Assembly: GCF_900177645.1 (NCBI RefSeq)
Contig: NZ_FXAO01000001.1
Span: forward strand, 124,001 to 188,000
Source: Arenibacter troitsensis
GTDB lineage: Bacteria > Bacteroidota > Bacteroidia > Flavobacteriales > Flavobacteriaceae
Length of the DNA: 64,000 bases
Direction: 5' to 3'
Position numbers and translations under genes: made by a program. Positions 54,475-64,000 of the stretch are shown one piece after another (position 1 is the stretch's first letter; every line of letters starts with the position of its first letter). The notes under the pieces are model-generated. The model was given only the letters and a program-made list of their open reading frames with translations. It did no database searches and was not told the origin of the DNA.

Positions 54475-55095
54475 ATGCCAAAAAGAGGAGCACCACCAGA
54501 GGTTAATGCGGGTTCTATGGCAGACATAGCGTTCTTATTGCTTATCTTTTTCCTAGTGACGACCACTATTGAAACAGATGCAGGGTTAGATCGTATGTTG
54601 CCACCAATTGAGCCGCCAGATACGGATGTAATCATTAAGCAAAAGAATATTTTTCAGGTCAATATTAACCGTGATGGACAATTATTGGCTGATGACGAGT
54701 TGACAAATATTAAGGATTTAAGGGAAAAAGCCATTGCCTTTTTGGACAATGGAGGTGCACCATCAGGAACTCCTGACTATTGTAGTTATTGCAAAGGCAA
54801 AAGGGATCCTGCTTCATCCGATAGTCCTGCCAAAGCGATTATCTCGCTTAAGAATGATAGGGAGACGAAATACGGAACCTATATAACCGTACAGAACGAA
54901 TTGGTTGGTGCCTATAACGATCTTAGGAATAGGGAGGCGCAACGTTTGTTCAAGAGGAACTTTACGGATATGGAAGCAGAATATCTTAACCCTGAAACTC
55001 CGGACAACGTTCGTGAGGAATTAAAGGAGAAGGTTAAGAGAATTCAGGATTTGTTTCCTCAGAAGCTTTCAGAGGCCGAAACATCGTCAAACTAA
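54475..55095 (+). CDS. exbD: ExbD/TolR-family protein (long form with Cys-x2-Cys insert)
   Basis: A 206-residue single-helix partner of ExbB. The helix carries the proton-path Asp (SMADIAFLLLIFFLVTTTIE). The periplasmic domain is longer than in Proteobacteria and has an inserted loop with CSYCKGKRDPASS, a possible disulfide or metal site. The C-terminus is a charged helix (DFTDMEAEYLNPE region). It is followed 25 bases later by a second exbD. Confidence 0.88.
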   Translation: MPKRGAPPEVNAGSMADIAFLLLIFFLVTTTIETDAGLDRMLPPIEPPDTDVIIKQKNIFQVNINRDGQLLADDELTNIKDLREKAIAFLDNGGAPSGTPDYCSYCKGKRDPASSDSPAKAIISLKNDRETKYGTYITVQNELVGAYNDLRNREAQRLFKRNFTDMEAEYLNPETPDNVREELKEKVKRIQDLFPQKLSEAETSSN

Positions 55096-55120
55096 ATTTA
55101 GAAGTTAAAAACAAGATACT

Positions 55121-55603
55121 ATGTCAAAATTTAATAAGAAAAAAGATGCGGCTTTACCTGCGGTGAACACTGCATCCTTGCCAGATATCGTTTTCATGCT
55201 TTTGTTCTTCTTTATGACGGTTACAGTGATGAAAGATAGTACCTTGAAAGTTGAAAACGTTCTGCCCAATGCTTCGGAAATCAAAAAATTGGAAAAGAAG
55301 GATAGGGTAATCTACATTTATGTTGGGAAACCTACCCGTGAGTATGAGAAGACTTATGGTACCGAATCCAAAATTCAGTTGAACGATAAGTTTGCTGATG
55401 CATCCGAAGTGGGTGATTATATTTTGATGGAAAGGGCCAAAAAGCCTCAGGAATTACAAAATGTATTGACAACCGCGCTTAAGGTGGACAAGGAGGCCAA
55501 TATGGGTATTATTTCCGATATAAAACAAGAGCTTAGAAAAGTAAATGCCTTGAAAGTAAATTATACCACCTATGAAGGTGATGCGTTCAGGAATTTGCAA
55601 TAG
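55121..55603 (+). CDS. exbD: ExbD/TolR-family protein (short form)
   Basis: A 160-residue protein with the ExbD helix and Asp (ASLPDIVFMLLFFFMTVTVM) and a short periplasmic domain. Two different ExbD proteins in tandem suggest a heterodimeric stator on the ExbB pentamer. The terminator at 55626 ends the operon. Confidence 0.88.
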   Translation: MSKFNKKKDAALPAVNTASLPDIVFMLLFFFMTVTVMKDSTLKVENVLPNASEIKKLEKKDRVIYIYVGKPTREYEKTYGTESKIQLNDKFADASEVGDYILMERAKKPQELQNVLTTALKVDKEANMGIISDIKQELRKVNALKVNYTTYEGDAFRNLQ

Positions 55604-55625
55604 TTAGTAAAAGGATAAGAGAATC

Positions 55626-55663
55626 AAAACGCTTCAAATGCATACATTTGAAGCGTTTTTTTT
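55626..55663 (+). terminator. Rho-independent terminator of the exbB-exbD operon
   Basis: AAAACGCTTCAAATG (55626-55640), loop CATA, CATTTGAAGCGTTTT (55645-55659) is a perfect 15-bp stem followed by more T. Its loop contains an ATG at 55638 that is not the start of the next gene. Confidence 0.9.
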
Positions 55664-55691
55664 GTGTTTAATTAATTACCTTTGGAAGGCT

Positions 55692-56384
55692 ATGAGATGC
55701 CCCTTTGTATATACAATTCTTTTATTTTGCGGTGCTTTTGTTTCCGGACAGGTTTTGGAATCCAATAAGGAGGTGGATAGGAAATATTTGGAAGATCAAT
55801 TTTATTTTGGGCTTACTTATAATTTTGCCACAAATCTTCCGGCCGATGTTTCCCAAAGAAACCTTTCTTATGGCCTGCAGGCGGGTTTTATTAAGGATAT
55901 TCCCTTAAGTTATCAAAGGAATATGGGCATTGCTATTGGTTTGGGATATGGTATCAATTCCTATTATACCAATTTGTTGGCTTCCCAACAGGGATCAGAT
56001 GTTGTGTATTCGGTGTTGGGTAGTGATGCCGATTTCAAGAGAAACAAAATTGCAACCCATGTCTTGGAGGTCCCCTTTCAGATTAGGTGGCGCAATTCAA
56101 CTCCGGAGGAATATAAGTTTTGGAGGATTTATACTGGTGTTAAGCTAGGCTATGTTTTTGATGGTAGGTCTAAATTCGTTTCAAGCTCAGAGAAAATAGT
56201 TTTCGTAAATAAGGATATAAGGGACTTTCAATATGGTCTAACCTTAAATGTGGGTTACAATACCTTCAATATTCATATTTATTATGCGCTTAGTTCGTTG
56301 TTCAATGATGGGGTAATGGGAGAGACTGGGGATCTTATTGAGTTTAAGCCACTTAAAGTGGGGCTTATTTTCTTTATTTTATAG
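55692..56384 (+). CDS. PorT-like outer-membrane beta-barrel protein
   Basis: A 230-residue protein with a signal peptide (YTILLFCGAFVSGQ, to about residue 21) and barrel strands (FYFGLTYNFATNLPADV, MGIAIGLGYGINSYYTNL, FQYGLTLNVGYNTFNIHIYY). The ATG at 55692 is chosen because the longer frame begins inside the terminator stem. This family includes PorT of the type IX secretion system, but that identity is not established here. It ends in a six-base convergent overlap with the next gene. Confidence 0.78.
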   Translation: MRCPFVYTILLFCGAFVSGQVLESNKEVDRKYLEDQFYFGLTYNFATNLPADVSQRNLSYGLQAGFIKDIPLSYQRNMGIAIGLGYGINSYYTNLLASQQGSDVVYSVLGSDADFKRNKIATHVLEVPFQIRWRNSTPEEYKFWRIYTGVKLGYVFDGRSKFVSSSEKIVFVNKDIRDFQYGLTLNVGYNTFNIHIYYALSSLFNDGVMGETGDLIEFKPLKVGLIFFIL

Positions 56385-56984
56385 CCAAAATTTAACAGTA
56401 AATAATTGGGTAAACAGCCCGATGGCAAATCCAATTAGGACTTCCGCTTTGGTGTGGGCGTTCAAATAAAGTCGGGAGGTGGCTGCTAGGCCGCTTAGTA
56501 GGGTTATTATGGCAATGGCGATGGTAACGTTAATTTCAAAGTGGATACTCAGGTTTATTAAGTACATTAACAGGCTTCCCATGCCTAAAAGGTGCATACT
56601 GCACTTAAAGTTAAGAAATAGCAATACGAGGGCGCTAAATAAGGCTGCTATAAGGCCTAAAAAGTAGTAGTGCAGCTCTATGGTAAAGTTGTTGGGGATT
56701 ACTTTAAATAGGGCCATTAAAAGCAGTCCTAGGCTAATGTAAAGTGGATATTTCCTTTCCTGAAGATCGGGCATGAATATGGAGCTTACAATGCCCAGGT
56801 TGCGCAAGATCAGGTAGAATATAATGGGGATGATAATAGTGAGAATAAATATGGGCAGAATATTTCCGCTCTGCACTTCCAACGGACTGTATTTGGGGGT
56901 GATAAGGAAATAGGCTATGGTGCCTGCAAATGGTATAAAAAGCGGGTGTAGAAGGTATGACGTAATCTTGAGGAATAGTCGCAT
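56379..56984 (-). CDS. PAP2-like integral membrane protein
   Basis: A 201-residue protein with about six helices. Near the C-terminus TSRLYLNAHTKAEVLIGF resembles the last PAP2 phosphatase motif (SR-x-His-x-Asp) with the Asp replaced by Glu; the other PAP2 motifs are unclear. It may be a lipid phosphatase relative or a structural derivative. Its ATG overlaps the rpoN stop by one base, implying co-translation. Confidence 0.68.
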   Translation of the reverse strand: MRLFLKITSYLLHPLFIPFAGTIAYFLITPKYSPLEVQSGNILPIFILTIIIPIIFYLILRNLGIVSSIFMPDLQERKYPLYISLGLLLMALFKVIPNNFTIELHYYFLGLIAALFSALVLLFLNFKCSMHLLGMGSLLMYLINLSIHFEINVTIAIAIITLLSGLAATSRLYLNAHTKAEVLIGFAIGLFTQLFTVKFWL

Positions 56985-58441
56985 TAAATCTGTTTTCTCA
57001 ACCTGGCCACCGGAATATCCAGTTGTTCCCTGTATTTTGCTACCGTCCGCCGGGCAATAGGATAACCCTTTTCTTTGAGAATGGCAGCCAGTTTATCATC
57101 AGTAAGCGGTTTTTTCTTGGTTTCCTCCCCAATAACAGTTTCCAGAATCTTTTTTATTTCCTTGGTGGATACATCCTCTCCTTGATCGTTTTTCATGGAT
57201 TCAGAAAAGTAATCCTTTATTAATTTTGTGCCATAAGGGGTATCAACATATTTGCTGTTGGCTACCCTGGAAACAGTAGAAACATCCATGCCGATGCCAT
57301 CGGCTATGTCTTTAAGTATCATGGGGCGAAGTTTGCGTTCATCCCCTGTAAGAAAGTATTCTTTTTGATATTCCATGATTTCGTTCATGGTAATATATAG
57401 GGTCTGTTGACGCTGTCTTATGGCGTCAATAAACCATTTAGCGGCGTCCAATTTTTGTTTGATGAACATCACGGTGTCCTTTTGGGACTTCGACTTTTCC
57501 TTGGAATTCTTGTACCCTTCCAGCATATTGTTGTACTCGCGCGAAACATGAAGCTCAGGTGCATTTCTTCCGTTTAGGGTAAGCTCCAGTTCCCCATCTA
57601 CAATACGAATGGAAAAATCGGGTACTACGTGCTCCACAATGCGGTTATTCCCGGAATAGGAGCCACCTGGTTTGGGGTTTAAGCGTTCAATTTCGGCAAT
57701 GGCATCCTTTAGCTGTTCCTCCGTGATATTGTGCTTTTGAATAAGCTTTTGATAGTGCTTTTTGGTAAACTGCTCAAATGATTTCTCCAACAATTGAATG
57801 GCCAGTTCTATACTGGGGGTCATTTCCTTCCTTTTTAATTGAAGAAGAAGGCACTCTTCCAAAGTTCTTGCCGCTACACCGGCAGGGTCAAGATCCTGAA
57901 CTATGTGCAATACCTTTTCAATGGTCTTTTCGTCCGTATAGATGTTTTGGGTAAAAGCCAAATCGTCCATGATATCCGAAAGAGGTCTTCTGATATATCC
58001 GCTTTCATCCACGCTGCCCACCAAGAATTCGGCAATGGACCATTCCTCATCAGTTAAATAAATAGTGTTCAACTGATTTATGAGATATTGATTAAAAGAT
58101 ATTCCTGCCGCGTATGGAACACTTTTTTCCTCATCATCAGCACTGTAATTGTTGGCTTGTGTGCGATAATCCGGAATTTCGTCATCACTTAAATAATCAT
58201 CAATATTGATATCTTCCGCACTTATGCTTTCGCTATCGGTTTCGTTGTCATATAGATCATCAAATTCATCCTGTTGGGTGTCAACTTCATCCTTTCCAGT
58301 TTCCAAAGCAGGATTTTCCTCCAGCTCTTGTTTCAGTCGTTGTTCAAATGCCTGCGTAGGCAATTGAATCAACTTCATCAACTGTATTTGTTGTGGAGAT
58401 AATTTCTGCGATAATTTAAACTGTAGGTGTTGTTTCAGCAT
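56984..58441 (-). CDS. rpoN: RNA polymerase sigma-54 factor
   Basis: A 485-residue sigma factor with all regions: the Gln-rich activator-interacting N-terminus (LKLSQKLSPQQIQLMKLIQL), an acidic linker, the core-binding domain (DLDPAGVAARTLEECLLLQL) and the C-terminal RpoN box ARRTVAKYRE. It recognises -24/-12 promoters and needs enhancer-binding ATPases, none of which is encoded in this window. It lies 40 bases after asnS. Confidence 0.96.
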   Translation of the reverse strand: MLKQHLQFKLSQKLSPQQIQLMKLIQLPTQAFEQRLKQELEENPALETGKDEVDTQQDEFDDLYDNETDSESISAEDINIDDYLSDDEIPDYRTQANNYSADDEEKSVPYAAGISFNQYLINQLNTIYLTDEEWSIAEFLVGSVDESGYIRRPLSDIMDDLAFTQNIYTDEKTIEKVLHIVQDLDPAGVAARTLEECLLLQLKRKEMTPSIELAIQLLEKSFEQFTKKHYQKLIQKHNITEEQLKDAIAEIERLNPKPGGSYSGNNRIVEHVVPDFSIRIVDGELELTLNGRNAPELHVSREYNNMLEGYKNSKEKSKSQKDTVMFIKQKLDAAKWFIDAIRQRQQTLYITMNEIMEYQKEYFLTGDERKLRPMILKDIADGIGMDVSTVSRVANSKYVDTPYGTKLIKDYFSESMKNDQGEDVSTKEIKKILETVIGEETKKKPLTDDKLAAILKEKGYPIARRTVAKYREQLDIPVARLRKQI

Positions 58442-58481
58442 GTATAACGGTGATCTATCTTATAAAGTTAAAGAATAATGA

Positions 58482-59915
58482 TTAGAATTCAGCATTCTGT
58501 GGCGTTCTAGGGAAGGGTATTACGTCTCTTATATTGCCCATACCCGTTGCAAATAGTACCAATCTCTCGAAACCTAATCCAAAGCCACTATGTACGGCAG
58601 TTCCAAATTTTCTAAGATCCAAATACCACCAAAGTTCCTTTTCATCGATACCCAATGCTTTGATCTTCTCCAATAGGATGTCCAAGCGTTCCTCACGTTG
58701 GGATCCACCTACAATTTCGCCAATACCGGGGAATAAAATGTCCATGGCCCTAACCGTTTTGCCGTCCTCATTTAAACGCATATAAAATGCCTTTATTTTG
58801 GCGGGATAATCGAATAATATTACCGGGCATTTAAAATGTTTTTCCACCAAGAAGCGTTCGTGCTCACTTTGTAGGTCAGCGCCCCATTCATCAATAAGGT
58901 ATTTGAACTGCTTCTTTTTGTTGGGTTTACTGTTCCTTAGTATGTCTATGGCCTCGGTGTAGGTGACACGCTTAAAGGTGTTGTCCGAAACAAATTTTAG
59001 TTTTTCTATCAAAGGCATTTCACTGCGTTCCGCCTGTGGTTTGCTCTTTTCTTCGTCCAATAATCGCTGCTCCAGGAACTGTAGGTCTTCCTTACAGTTT
59101 TCCAAAGCATAATTAATGACCTCCTTTATAAAGTCTTCGGCCAAATCCATGTTGGCATCCAGGTCATTAAAGGCTACTTCGGGCTCTATCATCCAAAATT
59201 CGGCCAAATGTCTAGAAGTATTCGAGTTTTCAGCCCTAAAAGTAGGGCCAAAGGTGTAGACCTTTCCCAAGCCCATGGCGTAGGTTTCGGCTTCCAACTG
59301 TCCGGATACGGTTAAATTGGTCTCTTTGCCAAAAAAATCTTCTTTATAATCTATTTCACCATCCTCCGTTAAAGGCGGCTTTTTGTTGTCCAAGGTAGAC
59401 ACCCTGAACATTTCTCCAGCCCCTTCCGCATCCGAGCCTGTAATTATAGGGGTATGGACATAGAAGAAGCCATTTTTTTGAAAATATTGGTGCACGGCAA
59501 ACGAAAGGGCCGAACGCACCCTCATTATAGCTGCAAAAGTATTTGTTCTTACACGTAGGTGTGCCTTTTCCCGCAAAAACTCCAGAGAGTGTTTTTTAGG
59601 TTGAATGGGGTAGACCTCTGGGTCCGCTCCTCCGTGTACCTTGATCTCCTTGACCTGTATCTCCACGGACTGCCCTTTTCCCTGGCTTTCCACCAAGGTT
59701 CCACTTATTCTAAGTGCAGCGCCCGTATTAATTTGCTTTAGTAGATTTTCATCATATTCCTCAAAATCTACTACGCATTGTATGTTGTTTATAGTAGATC
59801 CATCGTTTAAAGCAATAAATCTATTGCTCCTGAAGGTTTTTACCCATCCGTTAACAGTAACTTCCTGGTGTAAATGTTCGGGAGATAGTAGCTCTTTTAC
59901 GCTAAATGTCTTCAT
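58482..59915 (-). CDS. asnS: Asparaginyl-tRNA synthetase
   Basis: A 477-residue class IIb synthetase charging tRNA-Asn. An OB-fold anticodon domain ([20 protein letters not shown]) precedes the catalytic core with [20 protein letters not shown] (motif 2 region) and [19 protein letters not shown] (motif 3). The ATG at 59915 ([12 protein letters not shown]) is used; the frame extends nine codons to a TTG. Confidence 0.96.
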   Translation of the reverse strand: MKTFSVKELLSPEHLHQEVTVNGWVKTFRSNRFIALNDGSTINNIQCVVDFEEYDENLLKQINTGAALRISGTLVESQGKGQSVEIQVKEIKVHGGADPEVYPIQPKKHSLEFLREKAHLRVRTNTFAAIMRVRSALSFAVHQYFQKNGFFYVHTPIITGSDAEGAGEMFRVSTLDNKKPPLTEDGEIDYKEDFFGKETNLTVSGQLEAETYAMGLGKVYTFGPTFRAENSNTSRHLAEFWMIEPEVAFNDLDANMDLAEDFIKEVINYALENCKEDLQFLEQRLLDEEKSKPQAERSEMPLIEKLKFVSDNTFKRVTYTEAIDILRNSKPNKKKQFKYLIDEWGADLQSEHERFLVEKHFKCPVILFDYPAKIKAFYMRLNEDGKTVRAMDILFPGIGEIVGGSQREERLDILLEKIKALGIDEKELWWYLDLRKFGTAVHSGFGLGFERLVLFATGMGNIRDVIPFPRTPQNAEF

Positions 59916-59940
59916 TTGAATTCCTTGTAAATTAAGTGGC

Positions 59941-59948
59941 AAAGATAG
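59941..59948 (-). promoter_or_regulatory. Candidate -7 element for asnS
   Basis: On the minus strand TATCTTTG fits TAnnTTTG, 25 bases before the ATG at 59915. It would drive asnS, rpoN and the PAP2-like gene. Confidence 0.45.
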
Positions 59949-60017
59949 CCTTTTTGCAAAAATATAAATTGGGTAAACATCTGTAAATACCGAGTAAAAA
60001 ATATTTAAAAAAATGGA

Positions 60018-62420
60018 CTATTCCTCCTTGTCCGTGATATTGGGTTCTTCCTTGGGAAGAATATCTATTTGTGGTTCTTTAAGCACCTGTTTGTTGGCTA
60101 TACTTCTCTCCAGGGAAAGAAGTAGGGAAGGCAGTAAAATTAGGTTGGCCAGCATGGCGAACAATAGGGTGGCCGAGACCAATGCCCCTAACGCTACGGT
60201 TCCCCCGAAACTGGAAATAATGAAGACTGAAAAGCCAAAGAACAGTACAATGGAGGTATAGAACATACTAACTCCGGTTTCCCTTAAGGCGGCATAGACC
60301 GATTTTTTAATTCTCCAATGGTTGCTTGTAAGTTCCTGCCTGTATTTGGCCAAAAAGTGTATGGTATCGTCCACCGAAATCCCAAAAGCAATGCTAAATA
60401 CCAAAATAGTGGAAGGCTTAATTGGTACCCCAACGAATCCCATAACTCCCGCGGTGATTACCAGCGGCAATAAATTGGGTATCAAGGAAATCACGATCAT
60501 TCTAAACGATCGGAAAAGATAGGCCATAAATAGGGCTATTAGACCAATGGCCAGGGCAAGGGACATGATCAGGTTTTTTACCAAATATTTGGTTCCTTTT
60601 AAAAATAAAAGGGCACTACCGGTCATGGTAACCTTGTATCTGTCCGAAGGAAAAATTTTGTCGATATTCTCTTTTAGTTTGGCTTCAATGGTTTCCATAC
60701 GGGATGTTTTTACATCCTTCATGTATGTGGTCATCCGGGCCACCTGCCCGGTGCTATCTACAAAACTGCTCAATAGGTTGCCGTTGTCCGCGGATTTGCG
60801 GGCAACATCCATAATGAAAGTATTTTCCTGTGAAGTGGGGAGTTGATAGTATTTGGGAATGCCGCTGTAGAAGGCCTGTTTGGAATATTTAACCAAGTCC
60901 ACTACTGAAACTGGTCTGGAAAGTTCGGGAATTTCATTTATCACCGTGCCCAATTCATCCATTTTTCTTAGGGTAGTAGGTTTTAAGACCCCTTTGGGCC
61001 TTTCGGTATCCACCACTATTTCTACGGGCATTATTCCGTCAAACTCTTGTTCGAAAAACCGTATGTCCTGAAAAAATTCCGCTTTTTTGGGCATATCCTC
61101 TATAGGGCTTCCGGAAATGTCTATTTGATATATGCCAATTATACTAGCTACTAAAAGGGCAATGGATACTATGTATACCGTAATCCTTCTCTCCCTTACA
61201 ATTCTTTCCATCCAGCTTACAAAAGTTTCGATCCATTTGGTGTTCAAGTGTTTCAAATGCTTGTCTTTTGGAAGGGACATAAAACTGTAGATAATCGGAA
61301 TTATCAAGAGGGAAAGCACAAATATTCCTATAATGTTGATGGAGGCCACAATGCCGAACTCTTTGAGAAGTTTGCTGTCGGTAATAATAAACGTTGCAAA
61401 ACCTGAAGCGGTAGTAACGTTGGTCATCAGGGTGGCGTTACCAATCTTTGAGATTACACGTTGTAGCGACAAGGCCTGGTTTCCGTGCTTTTTTACTTCT
61501 TGTTGGTATTTGTTTATAAGGAAGATACAGTTGGGAATACCGATAACAATGATTAATGGCGGAATCAGGGCGGTAAGAACCGTTATTTCATATTGCAATA
61601 GGCCCAAGATCCCAAAAGCCCACATAACCCCTATAATTACGACAAACATGGAGATGATCGTAGCCCTAAAACTTCTGAAAAAGAAAAAGAAGATCAAGGA
61701 AGTTACTCCCAATGCCGCAAGTATAAATTTCCCAATTTCATCAATGATATTTTGGGAGTTCATCGTCCTTATGTATGGCATGCCCGAAATACGCACATCT
61801 AGGCCCGTTTCTTTTTCAAAATTTTTAACCAAAGTAGAAAGGTCTTCCAATATGAAGTCTTTACGTACGGAGGTGTTGACAATATCTTTGTCCAAATAAA
61901 TTACACTGCGTATGGTATGCGACTTTTTATTGTAGATAAGGTTATCGTAGAACGGAAGATCGTTAAAAAGGTGATTCGTCAGACTGTCGACCTCCTTTTT
62001 GGTTTTCGGGGTTTGTTTTATAAAAGGCTGCATAACAAATTCTTGTTTTACAGTGTCTTTTACGAGCTCTTGCAGGTTATCAGTAGACAACACGAAGTCA
62101 ACCTCGGGAAATGCCCCTAGTTGCTTGCTAAGCTTGTTCCAGCGATTGAATTTTTCAGGGGTAAATAAGGAGCTGTCCTTTACGGCCAAGACAACAACAT
62201 TGCCTTCTTCCCCAAACTGTTTTAGAAAGGAAAGGTATTCCAGGTTTACGGGGTGGTGATCGGGTAGGAGGTTGGCTTGTGAATTGGAAAACCTCATTTT
62301 GTCCCACTGCATGGACATAAAAATGGTTATTATGGCCAATAGGACCAGAATTGTAATTCTGTTCCTAAGTATTATCCGTGCTATTTTTGCCCAAAAACCT
62401 TGCGTTAACTTTGCAACCAT
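60018..62420 (-). CDS. MMPL/RND-superfamily exporter
   Basis: An 800-residue inner-membrane protein with two repeated halves, each with an N-terminal helix, a periplasmic domain and a five-helix bundle (for example ALIPPLIIVIGIPNCIFLIN and TILVFSIAFGISVDDTIHFL, the latter with the buried Asp pair typical of the sterol-sensing-like MMPL family). No HlyD-type adaptor is adjacent. Such exporters in Bacteroidota move lipids, hopanoids or pigments; the cargo here is unknown. Confidence 0.88.
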   Translation of the reverse strand: MVAKLTQGFWAKIARIILRNRITILVLLAIITIFMSMQWDKMRFSNSQANLLPDHHPVNLEYLSFLKQFGEEGNVVVLAVKDSSLFTPEKFNRWNKLSKQLGAFPEVDFVLSTDNLQELVKDTVKQEFVMQPFIKQTPKTKKEVDSLTNHLFNDLPFYDNLIYNKKSHTIRSVIYLDKDIVNTSVRKDFILEDLSTLVKNFEKETGLDVRISGMPYIRTMNSQNIIDEIGKFILAALGVTSLIFFFFFRSFRATIISMFVVIIGVMWAFGILGLLQYEITVLTALIPPLIIVIGIPNCIFLINKYQQEVKKHGNQALSLQRVISKIGNATLMTNVTTASGFATFIITDSKLLKEFGIVASINIIGIFVLSLLIIPIIYSFMSLPKDKHLKHLNTKWIETFVSWMERIVRERRITVYIVSIALLVASIIGIYQIDISGSPIEDMPKKAEFFQDIRFFEQEFDGIMPVEIVVDTERPKGVLKPTTLRKMDELGTVINEIPELSRPVSVVDLVKYSKQAFYSGIPKYYQLPTSQENTFIMDVARKSADNGNLLSSFVDSTGQVARMTTYMKDVKTSRMETIEAKLKENIDKIFPSDRYKVTMTGSALLFLKGTKYLVKNLIMSLALAIGLIALFMAYLFRSFRMIVISLIPNLLPLVITAGVMGFVGVPIKPSTILVFSIAFGISVDDTIHFLAKYRQELTSNHWRIKKSVYAALRETGVSMFYTSIVLFFGFSVFIISSFGGTVALGALVSATLLFAMLANLILLPSLLLSLERSIANKQVLKEPQIDILPKEEPNITDKEE

Positions 62421-62718
62421 CTAGTGAAACCTCTTGTTTTAGAATGCTTATATGGTATATAAACCTAAAAAAACCAGTAAATCGAAATGATCTAAACAGG
62501 TCTTTCGGATTCTAAAATTATTCGAGCGCAAAGGTAGAGAATGATTGTTATTGTTCCTAGGAAGCTGGGACTAAATAGTAGTAGATGGAAAAACGAATTT
62601 TATCGACTGTATACGTTAGGGCAGGGAGGAAGCAGTATTCAGTTTTTTGGGGCAGATGGTAATGGAAAATTAAAAGAGCGGTCCATGGACCGCTCTTTTA
62701 ATGTTAGTACTTTAAGGA
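62421..62718. other. Gap with divergent control signals and a terminator
   Basis: On the minus strand TACCTTTG (62529-62536) fits a -7 element for the exporter. The palindromic terminator of frr lies at 62671-62700. The plus-strand frame from 62541 runs through that terminator and is not taken as a gene. Confidence 0.5.
62671..62700. terminator. Terminator after frr
   Basis: A perfect 30-bp palindrome with 15-base arms, TAAAAGAGCGGTCCA on the left, centred on CCATGG and with T-rich ends on both strands. It lies 19 bases past the frr stop on the minus strand. Confidence 0.85.
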
Positions 62719-63273
62719 TTATACCTTCATTATCTCGGCTTCCTTAACATCTAGGAAAGCATCTATCTTTTTTATGTATTTGTCGGTAAGTGCCTGTACA
62801 TCGGCTTCTGCGTTTTTCTGTAAATCTTCGGATACTTCCAGGCTCCTAATTTCCTTGTTGGCTTCCTGACGTGCATTCCGTACACCTATCTTAGCGTCTT
62901 CCGCTTCCGCCTTTGCTTGTTTTACCAAATCCTTTCTTCTTTCTTCCGTTAAGGGAGGTACGTTGATGATTACGAAATCGCCGTTGTTCATAGGATTAAA
63001 TCCTAGATTGGCGTTCATTATGGCCTTTTCTATTTCATGTAGCATGTTCTTTTCCCAAGGCTGAACGGATAAGGTCCTTGCATCCGGGGTATTCACATTT
63101 GCCACCTGGGACAATGGTGTGGGGGAGCCGTAATATTCCACCATTACACTGGATAGCATAACCGGACTGGCCTTTCCAGCCCTGATTTTCAAGAACATTT
63201 TTTCAAGGTGTGCTATCGCACTGTCCATCCCTTCTTTGGTAGTATCCAGAATAAATTTAATTTCTTCGTTCAT
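62719..63273 (-). CDS. frr: Ribosome recycling factor
   Basis: A 184-residue protein, standard RRF length, that with EF-G splits post-termination ribosomes. Family marks include MDSAIAHLEKMFLKIRAGKA, VNTPDARTLSVQPWEKNML and NVPPLTEERRKDLVKQAKAE. It follows pyrH by 41 bases, the universal pyrH-frr pair. Confidence 0.97.
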   Translation of the reverse strand: MNEEIKFILDTTKEGMDSAIAHLEKMFLKIRAGKASPVMLSSVMVEYYGSPTPLSQVANVNTPDARTLSVQPWEKNMLHEIEKAIMNANLGFNPMNNGDFVIINVPPLTEERRKDLVKQAKAEAEDAKIGVRNARQEANKEIRSLEVSEDLQKNAEADVQALTDKYIKKIDAFLDVKEAEIMKV

Positions 63274-63314
63274 ATGCTATTTTTTTAATTGATTCAACAC
63301 AAATAGTGCCAAAA

Positions 63315-64000
63315 CTATAGATTTACGACAGTTCCTATATTCTCTCCGGAAACCAACTTCATAAGGTTTCCTTTTTTGTTCATATCAAAAACAACAATAG
63401 GCAATTCGTTTTCCTGACTTAGGGTAAAGGCCGTGGTATCCATTACTTTTAGTCCCTTTGTCAGTACATCTTTAAAGGTTATCGTGTCAAATTTGGTGGC
63501 TGTTTTGTCTTTTTCCGGGTCGGAGGTATAAATTCCGTCCACTCGGGTTCCTTTTAAAATTACATCGGCTTCAATTTCTATGGCTCGTAATACAGCAGCG
63601 GAATCTGTGGTGAAATATGGATTTCCTGTACCACCTCCAAATATAACTACCCTGCCCTTTTCCAAATGTCGCATGGCGCGTCTTCTAATAAAAGGTTCGG
63701 CTACCTCATTTATTTTAATGGCAGATTGTAATCTGGTCTGCACTCCTTGCAATTCCAAGGCACTTTGTAAGGCCAATCCATTTATTACGGTAGCCAACAT
63801 TCCCATATGGTCCGCCTGTACCCTGTCCATTCCATTACTGGCTCCTGCCAATCCCCTGAAAATATTGCCACCACCTATCACAATAGCAACTTCTATACCT
63901 TTGTCCACAACTTCTTTGATCTCCTCGGCATATTCGGATAAACGCTGAGGGTCAATACCGTATTGCTTGGTGCCCATAAGGGCCTCTCCACTGAGTTTTA
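63315..64000 (-). CDS. pyrH: UMP kinase, 5' end cut by the window edge
   Basis: The reading frame continues past the ATG at 63977 to the window end as [19 protein letters not shown], so the true start lies a few codons outside. About 227 residues are visible of a usual 235. The enzyme phosphorylates UMP to [40 protein letters not shown] and [11 protein letters not shown] are characteristic. Co-transcribed with frr. Confidence 0.96.
   Translation of the reverse strand, partial: KLSGEALMGTKQYGIDPQRLSEYAEEIKEVVDKGIEVAIVIGGGNIFRGLAGASNGMDRVQADHMGMLATVINGLALQSALELQGVQTRLQSAIKINEVAEPFIRRRAMRHLEKGRVVIFGGGTGNPYFTTDSAAVLRAIEIEADVILKGTRVDGIYTSDPEKDKTATKFDTITFKDVLTKGLKVMDTTAFTLSQENELPIVVFDMNKKGNLMKLVSGENIGTVVNL

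Noticed and set aside
55638..55691. Upstream start for the PorT-like protein
   Set aside because: The ATG is in the loop of the exb operon terminator; a normal signal peptide begins at the ATG at 55692.
61333..61899. Plus-strand frame of 188 residues inside the exporter gene
   Set aside because: Antisense to a continuous MMPL protein with matching helices; no independent evidence.
62541..62747. Plus-strand frame of 68 residues in the exporter-frr gap
   Set aside because: It reads through the perfect palindromic terminator and into the 3' end of frr, with no recognisable domain.
1..64000. CRISPR array, prophage, integrase or insertion sequence
   Set aside because: No regular repeat-spacer pattern, transposase, integrase or phage structural gene is visible on either strand.

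Overview
The window reads as a piece of a marine Flavobacteriaceae chromosome (Bacteroidota; Arenibacter/Maribacter/Zobellia-like gene content, genus not determinable from sequence alone). The evidence is a SusC/SusD pair, a hybrid two-component system, TAnnTTTG-type -7 promoter elements, AT-rich spacers, an ExbB/ExbD/ExbD block and PorT-like beta-barrels. I see no rRNA, insertion sequence, integrase or CRISPR array.

Layout. 1-680: 5' end of an M20 dipeptidase, then a damaged tRNA-Leu copy carrying a hairpin insertion just ahead of an intact tRNA-Leu(UAG). 1044-12924: a compact fructan/fructose utilisation locus with an HTCS sensor-regulator, sugar porter, GH32 lipoprotein, SusC, SusD and a PfkB-type kinase. 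A long RNA hairpin and a TetR-type operator lie in the next gap. 13576-18681: TetR regulator, ABC protein, HlyD adaptor and TolC, forming a tripartite export operon whose ABC ATPase has lost several catalytic motifs. 18796-25092: minus-strand accessory genes (XAT acetyltransferase, SDR, amidohydrolase, serine hydrolase, DUF4386, beta-barrel). 25281-30878: three linked signalling genes, two with class III nucleotide cyclase domains and two with a TolB-like/TPR/AraC architecture. 31011-34439: LRR lipoprotein, YjaB-like GNAT, MDR oxidoreductase and small membrane proteins. 34695-38996: a cytochrome c/DUF1549/DUF1553 protein with its DUF1501 partner. 39125-40719: a small membrane protein and a second sugar porter.

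From about 40780 onward the content is mostly core: Kdo transferase (waaA), a DegT aminotransferase and galE (surface polysaccharide); sucA-sucB (TCA cycle); TatD nuclease; asparaginase; tRNA-Ser(GGA); the exbB-x-exbD-exbD energiser operon with a PorT-like protein; asnS-rpoN-PAP2-like membrane protein; an MMPL/RND exporter; and pyrH-frr, with pyrH cut by the window end.

How the genes work together: in the fructan locus SusC/SusD import oligofructans, GH32 releases fructose, the MFS porter takes fructose into the cytoplasm, the kinase phosphorylates it, and the HTCS periplasmic-binding domain probably senses free fructose. The least understood parts are the cyclase/AraC trio, the export operon with the degenerate ATPase, and the tRNA-derived element at the left edge.
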